NCBI RefSeq assembly: GCF_024323335.1
Contig: NC_066581.1
Span: forward strand, 178,305,330 to 178,369,329
Length of the DNA stretch: 64,000 bases
Source of the DNA: Lathyrus oleraceus
Lineage: Eukaryota; Streptophyta; Magnoliopsida; Fabales; Fabaceae
Direction: 5' to 3'
Within the stretch, counting starts at the first letter, position 1. Each line of letters begins with the position of its first letter. Positions 55,487 to 64,000 of this stretch are shown in pieces. The notes beneath the pieces are model-generated. The model worked only from the letters and a program-made list of their open reading frames with translations, did not search any database and was not told the DNA's origin. The position numbers and the translations under genes were made by a program.

Positions 55487-58400
55487 ATGGCAATGTTTAT
55501 TTTCATTTTCCTTTTCGTTTGCTTCGCTCCGGTTCTAAAGCAATGCATGAATCAACATTCATGCAGATGCGATCATTCGCCGGATCTCATTGATAACAAT
55601 CCTGTTACACCCTCATATGACTTCGACAATCCGATCTATCATGCCGAAGAAGAAGGCGAAGAAGATTGTGAGCTGCCGGAGGAATTAGCCAGGTTGTTGA
55701 AACAAGAGGATAAGGTGATTCAGCCGCACGAAGAGCCGATTGAGATTGTGAATTTGGGTACCAACGAGGTCAGGAAAGAAGTGAAAGTTGGGGCTGCTTT
55801 GGAGGTGAATGTCAAGAGCAGAATGGTAGCCTTGTTGAAAGAGTATGTTGATATCTTCGCCTGGTCTTATCAGGATATGCCAGGGTTGGATACTGATATC
55901 GTGGTGCACAAGCTACCGTTGAGAGCAGATTGTCCTCTAGTGAAGCAGAAGTTGTGCAGAACTCGACCTGAAATGGCCATGAAAATTAAAGAAGAGGTTC
56001 AGAAGCAGTTGGATGCTGGCTTCCTCGCTGTCACTAATTATCCGCCTTGGGTCGCAAATATTGTGCCGATGCCGAAGAAAGATGGAAAGGTGAGGATGTG
56101 TGTGGACTACCGGGATTTGAACAGAGCTAGCCTGAATGATGATTTCCCATTACCTCACATTGATGTGTTGGTAGATAATATAGCTCAGTTCTCGGTGTTT
56201 TCCTTCATGGATGGCTTTTCTGGCTATAATCAAATCAAAATGTCGCCAGATGATATGGAGAAAACAACGTTCATCACACCGTGGGGCACTTTTTGCTATA
56301 AGGTGATGCCATTTGGTCTCAAGAACGCCGATGCTACTTATCAGAGGGCTATGGTGACTTTGTTTCATGATATGATTCATCATGAAATTGAATGCTATGT
56401 TGATGACATGATAGCAAAGTCCCAAAAAGAAGAGGGGCATTTGGTGGACCTGGCCAAGTTGTTTGACCGGCTGAGATAGTTCAGACTAAGGTTGAATCCG
56501 AATAAGTGCACTTTCGGAGTGCGGTCCGGTAAATTGCTGGGGTTTATTGTAAGCGAAAGAGGAATCGAGGTTGATCCTGCTAAAGTGAAAGCAATACAAG
56601 AAATGCTTGAACCGAGAACAGAGAAGGAGGTTCGTGGTTTCTTAGGTAGATTGAACTACATTTCACGGTTCATATCTCATCTAACAGCCACGTGTGAACC
56701 GATATTCAAGTTGTTAAGAAAAGATCAAACGGTCAGGTGGAATAATGATTGCCAAGCGGCATTTGAAAAGATAAAAGAGTATTTGCAGGAGCCTCCGGTT
56801 CTGATGCCTCCTGTGGAGGGGAGACCGTTAATTCTGTACTTGACGGTCCTTGAGGGGTCTATGGGGTGTGTACTGGGGCAGCATGACGAGTCTATTCGAA
56901 AAGAGCATGCCATATACTACCTTAGCAAAAAGTTTACCGACTGTGAAACAAGATATTCATTGCTCGAGAAAACTTGTTGTGCTTTGGTCTGGGCTGCTCG
57001 CCGACTGAGGCAGTATATGCTGGTTCATACCACTTTATTGATTTCCAAGATGGATCCAATCAAGTATATTTTTGAGAAGCCAACATTGATCGGACGGGTT
57101 GCGAGGTGGCAAATGATTTTGACTGAATATGATATTCAGTATACCTCTCAGAAAGTGATCAAGGGGAGTGTATTGTCTGATTACCTCGCCCAGCAACCCA
57201 TTGAGGATTATCAACCGATGAAGTTTGAGTTCCCTGATGAGGACATCATGTTTCTCAAATCGAAAGATTGCGAGGAAGCAATCCCGGAGGAGGGGCCTGA
57301 CCCTGAATCAGAATGGATTCTGATGTTTGATGGGGCCGTTAACGTGAATGGTAGCGGTGTTGGTGCTGTTTTGGTTACGCCAAAAGGATCCCACATTCCT
57401 TTTGCTGCCTGGCTAACATTTGAATGCACCAACAACGTGGCTGAATATGAAGCTTGTATCTTGGGGATTGAAGGGGCGATTGATTTGAGGACCAAGAACC
57501 TTGTTATATATGGAGATTCAACTTTAGTTATGAATCAGGTTAACGGAAAATGGTATACGCATCAATCTCATTTAATTCCATATCAGGATTATATGAGGAG
57601 GTTGTTGACGTTTTTCACCAAGGTGATATTGCATCATGTGCCTAGAGAAGAGAATCCTTTGGCAGATGCTTTGGCTACTTTGGCTGCCTTGATTAAGGTA
57701 CAGTGGTGGAATTAGTTCCCCAGTGTTGAGGTGGGACGTCTGGATAGACCGACTTATGTCTTTGCTGTTGAGGCAGCGCCTGATGATGAGAAGTCGTGGT
57801 ATTACGATATCAAGCGCTATCTAGAGACCCAAGAATATCCCGAGGGAGCATCCAAGAAGGACCGAAAGACTCTGAGGAGGTTGTCCATGGTGTTCTATCT
57901 GAATAAGGATGGGGTTCTGTACAAGAGAAATTTTGATTGGGTTTTGCTCAGATGTGTTGACGATAAAGAAGCAAGCCAATTAATGAAATTGGTTCATGAG
58001 GGGTCGTTTGGTACCCATGCCAGTGGGAATGCAATGGTGAAGAAGCTGTTGAGGGCTGGTTATTATTGGATGACAATGGAGGCCCAATGTTTCAATTTCG
58101 TGCGGAAGTGTCATAAATGCCAGATTTATGCTGACAAGGTGCACGTGCCTCCAAATCCGTTGAGCTTAATGTCATCTCCATGGCCGTTTGCTATGTGGGG
58201 CATTGATATGATTGGGAAGATTGAGCCTACGGCTTCGAATGGGCACCGATTCATATTAGTGGCTATCGATTACTTCACCAAGTGGGTGGAAGCCGCCTCT
58301 TATGCAAACGTGACAAAACAGGTCGTTGCCAGGTTCCTGAAGAGAGACATCATTTGCAAATATGGGGTTCCCGAGAGAATCATTACCGATAATGGTTCTA

Positions 58401-59047
58401 ATCTCAACAATAAGATGATGGCAGAGCTGTGCCGGGAATTCAAGATTGAGCATCACAATTCTTCTCCTTATCGTCCGAAGATGAATGGGGCGGTTGAGGC
58501 AGCCAATAAGAATATCAAGAAGATTGTGCAGAAGATGGTTGTGACCTACAAGGATTGGCACGAGATGTTGCCGTTTGCATTGCATGGGTACCGAACCTCG
58601 GTGCGTACATCTACTGGGGCAACACCATTCTTGCTTGTGTATGGGATGGAAGCCGTGCTACCGGTTGAGGTTCAGATTCCCTCGTTAAGAGTCCTGATGG
58701 ACGTAAAACTGCAAGAGGCTGAATGGGTAAGGACGCGGTACGAGGAGTTGAGCCTGATTGAGGAGAAGAGGCAGACGGCCATCTATCATGGGCAGTTATA
58801 CCAGCAGCGGATGAAGCGTGCTTTTGACCGAAAGGTGCGACCTCGTGTATATCACGTAGGCGATATGGTGTTGAAAAGGATCCTTCCTCCTCAGAACGAT
58901 CGTCGGGGCAAGTGGACACCCAATTATGAAGGTCCATTCGTGGTCAAGAAGGTTTTCTCTGGAGGAGCCTTGTTGTTAACGACCATGGATGGCGAGGACT
59001 TTCCATCCCCTGTGAATGCGGACGCAGTTAAAAAATACTTCGTATAA
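55487..59047 (+). pseudogene. Ogre pol: RT, RNase H, second (archaeal-type) RNase H, integrase; two in-frame stops
   Basis: One frame from ATG 55487 to TAA 59045-59047, 1,186 codons, broken only by TAG at 56477-56479 and TAG at 57713-57715. RT: KKDGKVRMCVDYRDLNRAS, MDGFSGYNQI, catalytic YVDD at residues 304-307. First RNase H: YSLLEKTCCALVWAARRLRQ. Second RNase H from about residue 612 (WILMFDGAVNVNGSGVGAVL; NNVAEYEACILGI; VIYGDSTLVMNQV; NPLADALATLA), the aRNase H typical of the Tat lineage. Integrase: HHCC zinc region, catalytic D907, D968 and E1004 with exactly 35 residues between the last two, then a C-terminal domain ending KKYFV. The ATG lies after the splice acceptor. This is the best preserved Ogre pol here and almost intact. 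Confidence 0.9.
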
Positions 59048-59503
59048 GAGACCCGCTGGACGAAAAGAATAAAATAGTCCAGGCAAAAATGGGCATCCCG
59101 GCGAACCGAAAAAAGAAAATAAAAAGGTTCGGGGAAAAATTAGGGATAAAAAGAAAAGAAAAGAAACTGTACACCCGGCAAGTCGAAAACCCCACAAGGG
59201 CGGCTTGGGCAAAAAAGGGTATCCCGGTGGACTGAAAACCCGAAAGGGCGGTCCAGGAAAAAGAGGGATTGAAACGAACAACTGTGTCTAGCATGATCAT
59301 TTGTACTTTGGTTAAAGACACCATGGATAATCCTCGGCAGGGATCGGTCGGAAGCGTCTTGTTCAGAAGGCAGAAAGCATGGAGAGTCTTGAGGACATAT
59401 GGGGTGTAACCGAGTTGGAACTCGATGAGATCACGGTTTCACATTGCCATTAGGATAGATTTTTCCTTTTATGCGCAATTACCTCTTTTCAGGGATTGCT
59501 TCC
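59048..59503 (+). other. Ogre C 3' UTR, cut by an LTR at 59504
   Basis: Begins with a hairpin array (59056-59255). The following text (GATCACGGTTTCACATTGCC onward) runs into TGTAAGACCCC at 59504. Compared with the Ogre A 3' UTR (about 2.8 kb) this one is short, so the LTR at 59504 is more likely an insertion into the UTR than the element's own LTR. No usual AGGGGCAG polypurine tract precedes it. Confidence 0.6.
59056..59255 (+). other. Hairpin array after the integrase stop (Ogre C)
   Basis: Four hairpins. C1: CTGGAC 59056-59061 with GTCCAG 59077-59082. C2: CGAACC 59102-59107 with GGTTCG 59126-59131. C3: CAAGTCG 59179-59185 with CGGCTTG 59201-59207 (one G-U), inner CCC-ACAA-GGG 59191-59200. 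C4: TGGACTG 59228-59234 with CGGTCCA 59249-59255 (one G-U), inner CCC-GAAA-GGG 59239-59248. CCCGG precedes C2 to C4 and GG(C/G)(G)AAAA-like text follows each. Homologous to 3585-3730 in Ogre A. Confidence 0.65.
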
Positions 59504-62500
59504 TGTAAGACCCCAATTTTGTCCCTAAGATCCCTCATGGCTCATATCATATCATATCATGGCCTCAAGGATCATTGCATACCCTAGCTTCCCTCCTAGT
59601 GGGTGGGTTATCTTGTGAGTGTGGTTCTTGATCACCAAGCATGTATTGCATTTTTATATCATTGCTTTTCATATGTTTACTAACCAAAAGTACAAAAATA
59701 TTGTCATCTAACCATGTTACTTGCAGATGAAGCTAACTAGGTTAAAACAGTCAAGGCATGCATTGAGCCATAGATGGTGGCCATTCTTGAAGAATTTGGA
59801 CACCATGGTCATTCATAAGAAGCTCCTATGACTTGTGACATCATTTGGAATCAAGATCTCAAGTGGAAGAGGCTTGAAGTTCATCAGAACATGGCTCAGT
59901 CAACCAAAACCCTAGAAAAGTCAACTGTGGTCAACTGTGCATTTAATCAGGGATTGGAAGGTGTGAGATGGTTAGAAAGACCTCATTCATGTCCATACAA
60001 GTCTCATTTGACATTTCAAAGATCATCATTGAAGAATTTGAGGTCAAACAAAAACTTTCCAAAAATAGAAAGTGACCTGTAATTTCAAACTGCCAAAAAT
60101 GGAAAGTTCTTCTCCTCAAAATTACATGTCCAATAATGCTTCAAATGAAATTTTGTCCAACATGAAAGTTGAAGATCTTGCTCTCACCTTTCCAAAAAGT
60201 CAAAGAACACGCATTTCTCATGTGTGGTTGGCAAGTTATGGTCAAATCATTTTCAAGAAAAGTTGAAATTCAAAGTGGCATAACTTTTGAATGGAAAAGC
60301 CAAATTGGGTGATTCTTTTTTGAGAAAACCACATTTGATGTGCACTATCCAAATCCATCATCACATTTCATTAAAAACCATCACATAAAAAGGTCATTTT
60401 TCAAGTGAACCATTTAAAATTTGGTGGGAAAAAAGGTCAATTTGAAAAGTACATGGAATTTTCATGCCAAACCAATTGGAATTGTTTCTAAACATGATTT
60501 GTGATGTGCTGCAAGCAAAAATTTACTGTTCCATTGGTTCTAAGTGAAAAAGGGCAATTTTGCCAAATTGCATAGCATGTGCATTTTGCTAATCACTTCC
60601 AATTTGCTTAATCATGATTAAGGCATTGGATTAACAGGACTATAAGAGCTTAATCATAACAGAAACTCAGGATCCACATTCATTTTCTCAGATCAAACTC
60701 ACAAATTTCTCAAATTCTCTCAATTCTTCTCAAGCTTCTTTTTCACTTTTCCATCGAATTCCTTAATTCCTCTTGCTGGTGTTTGTGTTGATCATCAATT
60801 TCAGGTGCTATTGAAGATCTGTTTGAGGCAAAGGTGTGGAAATTCTTGAAGAAAACTCACTGTTGAAGCAAGCTCACTCACATGGCAGTTGGAAAATTCT
60901 GGTGATCCAAGCATTGTTGAGATGAAGCATTGATTCTATTCATCTCCTACATCATTCTAGGCCATCTGTTTTCACCATTGGAGCCTTGAGGAGCTCGATT
61001 TCACTGCTGTTGCTTCATAGAGGTAAGAATTCAAATCCTTTGATTCTTGAAATTGACATGTAGCTTAGGTAGATCGTAGTACATAGATCATTCTGCCATT
61101 TTAATCGTGCTAATCCATCAAGTATTCATGGAGAAATCTTGATTTGAAGTTTGGACATCAAAACTTCCTTCCATCGAATCTTTTTCTATGTTGAATTCTG
61201 GATAAAATCATGATGATATTGTTGATCCTTGTTGAAAGACGAACCGATCCATATATAATTTTCCTATTTCTGTGTGAATTTGTTCTTGATGATGAAGAAC
61301 ATCAAGAACACGATGAGTTCTTCATGATTTTCGTTCCAGAACGCGTCCAGATCCATTTTGCTATGCCTGGCGTTTGAATTGGTGTTTACCGCGTTTGCCA
61401 TCCATTCATGCGTTGCCACCTCACTTAATGAAACGCAACATTTCATTAAGTGAGTACCAGAATTACGCTTTTGCCATTCGTTCACTTAATTTCATTTTAA
61501 TTGTTAAATATTTATTTCATTTCATCATGAAACTTCAAAAAATCATAAAATATTCATGGATGATCCAAATTGGCTGGGGATTTTTGCATTCATCTCCATT
61601 TTCTCTCTATTTTTTTAGGCATGATAGCAAAAGTTGTGCATGGTTGATTTCTTATTTTGCCTAATGATTTTGATCATGTATGCTTTGTGTATAGGTTTTA
61701 CCATTTTGATTGTAAAATAATGATGCCTTATTGGAAATGCTTGAAATTTTATATGCATGATCTAGACTCATCCTTGGTGATTTTGGTATATAGTTTGCTA
61801 TTTTTGAGTTTCTGGTTTGGTAGATATGATGTGATCAAGTTGAGTGTGACAATGTGTGTCACACTATGTTATGTCTAATTTCTTGAATTTTGTTTCCATA
61901 CTTATTGAATTCCATTTGCTCTGGATTTTTGCATGAGACCTCATCTAGATGTTAGGTTTAACCATGTTTTTTTGTGGATTTTGTTGATCCATTTCCTATT
62001 TGATTGGGATTTTCTTTGCTGTTTAGCCATTTGTGAACTTTTATTGAGTGATCAACTTATATGATTTGGGAAATCCTCATGCATTATTGGATGGATCTAA
62101 AATTTGGCATGTGCATTGTAGATATATTGAAGTTTGCCATGGATTTAGTCCCATTCATTTATCATGTTTGGTTTCTGTTTTACCCTTGCTTGAGGTTGAT
62201 GCACCATTTGTGACCTAGTTTGGGTTTGTTTTTGCATACCATGACTTAGTGATTTAATTTCCATACTTCCTCTTGTCCAAATAGCATGAAATTTGATATG
62301 ATGCTCATTGAATGTGTTCTGTTTAGACTTGAATTTTTGTAGGATTTATTGAGCTATTTTGGTATTGGTTCAATTGTGATCATTCTGTTTGCTCATATGT
62401 GGTTCACACTTGCACACTTTGACCTAACTTGAGTATGAAATGAATTTGGTGTATAGTTTTGATATGAGACCAATTGGATTCTATTTTTGATTGATTAATC

Positions 62501-64000
62501 TTGGTTTTGATCATTTTTCACTTGCTGTTTTGAATTTTTCACCTCCTTTTGACCCTAGGCTTGTCCTAGTGGTCTTATTTCTCATGTTTGAGTTTGACTT
62601 TTCAGGTTAAGAAGCAAATGCTTTAAGTAGATTAATGCAAGTTGATTGAGTTTGGTTGATTGTTGTAAACTAACTTGTTTTGTTTTGTAGGATGCTTAGC
62701 TCACTTGCTTTGAGCTTTATGCTTTACACATGTGATGGATTATGTTGTCTGTTGGTTCTCATGTTGTTTGTTTTGACTTAAAGAGTGGTATACTAATTAT
62801 ATTTGATTGATTTCAGGTACATTAGTTGCTAATAGTTCTTTGAGAACTTGAATTGCTTTGCTTGATAGCATTTGCATTGAGGTATAGCACCTTCTTCTTC
62901 ATGTAGTCTGGAAGACCTGGCTTGTTACTTAGCCAGGCAACTGCTGAAGTCCTCCTTAAGAGGCAATGCTTGTGCTTGTTTATTTTTGTCCCCAAGCAGG
63001 AAAAGTCCTTTGAATAAGGCAATTGGTAGATAAAAGAGATATGTAGCCTATCTCCTACTATTCTGTGTGTCTTCCCTTTGCTCACATTACATGTTTGAAG
63101 CATTGGGATCTTAACCCAAGATCTATAGAGTCAATAACTTGTGGAGAGAGTTCCATCTTTCTGAACTCCCACATCTTCTTTCATCCGATGCTCTCCCTGA
63201 CCAGGGATAAGAGCAATGAGGCACACCCCTCATATCCTTTCATCTGCTTCACCTTGACCCCTCAATGGCAAGGTTAAGAGCAACATTAACCCTATTCCAG
63301 TTGGCTTCAATGCCTAACCCCTTGTTTGAGCCTGATGCTTGTATATAGTGTGTGCTCTTTGCTTATGTGGCTTGATTACTTGATTCATTTGTACATGATT
63401 ACTTGAGTTTGCCATTGTGCATTTGTCATCATTAACTATTCATTTGTGCATGATCATTTCATTTGTCTTAGTGACACATTGTTGTTTGTCCATTGAGGAC
63501 AACTGTAAGTCCATTTATTGGCCAGTAGTATTCCCATGACATGGAAGGGATAGAGTGTAAGACCATTTCATTGGTCACTCATATCCTCTTTTGCTCTTTG
63601 TTTGAGCTTGTTGTTGTATGTGAGGATTCATTGTAAGTCCATGTAATTTGGCAGTTGTTTTCCTATGATCATCTGTTGGAGGTCAGTATAAGTCCAGATA
63701 GATTGGCAACTGACATCCATGTTTTGTTTTGTTTTATTCTGATGGAGATTAGTATAAGTCCATAGAGTGGCTTCTGATATCCTTGTTTGTTTTAGGAGAC
63801 TCGTATAAGACCATTGAGTGGCATCCGGTATCCGCTTTTGTTGACTTTCATCTGTTACCATGTTCATGTATCATTGCTCAGTTGTTGCCTATTCCAAAGG
63901 ACACACTTGAATCATCTTCTATATGATTTCAAGAGGTGAACCTTCTGAGAAGTTTTACATTCCATCTTCCATCATTCATCCCCATTATGTCCTAAACCTT
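59504..64000 (+). mobile_element. Large Ogre-group LTR, runs off the window
   Basis: Starts TGTAAGACCCCAATTTTGTC and can be followed to the right edge. It shares ordered phrases with the solo LTR at 30233-37070 (AGTCTGGAAGACCTG, TCCTTAAGAGGCAATG, ACCAGGGATAAGAGC-like text, CCAGTTGGCTT) and diverged 58-bp repeat units at 63480-63850. By comparison about 350 to 450 bases remain outside the window. It retains the unoccupied target site of the insertion at 33862 (63345-63349, ATAGT). ORFs here are short and not conserved. Whether it is a solo LTR or the 5' LTR of an element beyond the edge cannot be told. Confidence 0.8.

Larger units (their letters stand above)
28778..59503 (+). mobile_element. 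Composite Ogre element (fragments B and C)
   Basis: Fragment B: LTR start (28778-29010), ORF1 end, gag start, gag middle (to about 37822). Fragment C: ORF1 from its middle (37835), gag-protease, RT-RNase H-aRNase H-integrase, 3' UTR (to 59503). Parts of ORF1 and gag occur twice in the order ORF1-gag-ORF1-gag, so two Ogre copies were joined by recombination. Later insertions are at 30233, 41826 and 43889. The LTR beginning at 59504 is too different from that at 28778 to be its partner. Gypsy-type integrase, dual RNase H and ORF1 before gag identify Ogre (Tat). Confidence 0.8.

Overview
The window reads as plant heterochromatin. I found no host gene, tRNA or rRNA, only LTR retrotransposons and their remains, stacked inside one another. 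Huge Ogre-type Ty3/gypsy elements (extra ORF1 before gag, two RNase H domains, LTRs near 4.9 kb), long Sirevirus-type copia elements and an Athila-like element together suggest a legume, most likely tribe Fabeae (pea, vetch, lentil relatives). That placement is inference from the element types.

Left part (1-20294): Ogre copy A. It has leader, start of ORF1, an end-truncated LTR of another family (1469-2765), the end of integrase, and a long 3' UTR. An Athila-like element (5333-13590) sits in that UTR. The Ogre A 3' LTR begins at 14601, is interrupted after 42 bp by a complete 4.87 kb solo LTR with target-site duplication CTATC, and resumes to 20294.

Middle (20295-28777): Sirevirus-type copia element 1, minus strand, entering the Ogre A LTR. 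Its gag-pol and 3' extra ORF are broken by stops, an in-frame integrase deletion and a 290-bp tandem duplication. Its 5' LTR is cut after 43 bp by an Ogre LTR start at 28778.

Right part (28778-64000): a composite Ogre. Fragment B (LTR start, ORF1 end, gag start) is joined near 37830 to fragment C (ORF1, gag-pro, spliced-type intergenic region, RT-RNaseH-aRNaseH-INT, 3' UTR). Inserted here are a 4.85 kb solo LTR (30233-37070) that itself holds an opposite-strand solo LTR (33862-35844), a 1.39 kb solo LTR (41826-43214), a young and nearly complete Sirevirus (43889-54598, LTRs about 1% apart) with an intact 507-codon extra ORF, and a large LTR from 59504 that runs off the right edge. Exact 5-bp target-site duplications support six insertions or nestings (GAAGT, CTGGT, CTATC, CACAC, ATAGT; CCTAA/CCAAA is imperfect).

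The most unusual signals are non-coding. A tandem array of hairpins follows the Ogre integrase stop in both Ogre copies, and stem pairs change in a compensatory way. Perfect palindromes occur in several LTRs. A copy of the Sirevirus LTR palindrome module lies upstream of its extra ORF. That ORF carries a seven-residue tryptophan/histidine repeat. Premature stops are mostly C-to-T (or G-to-A) changes, as expected from deamination of methylated, silenced DNA. I did not find a cellular system such as a defence locus or metabolic cluster.
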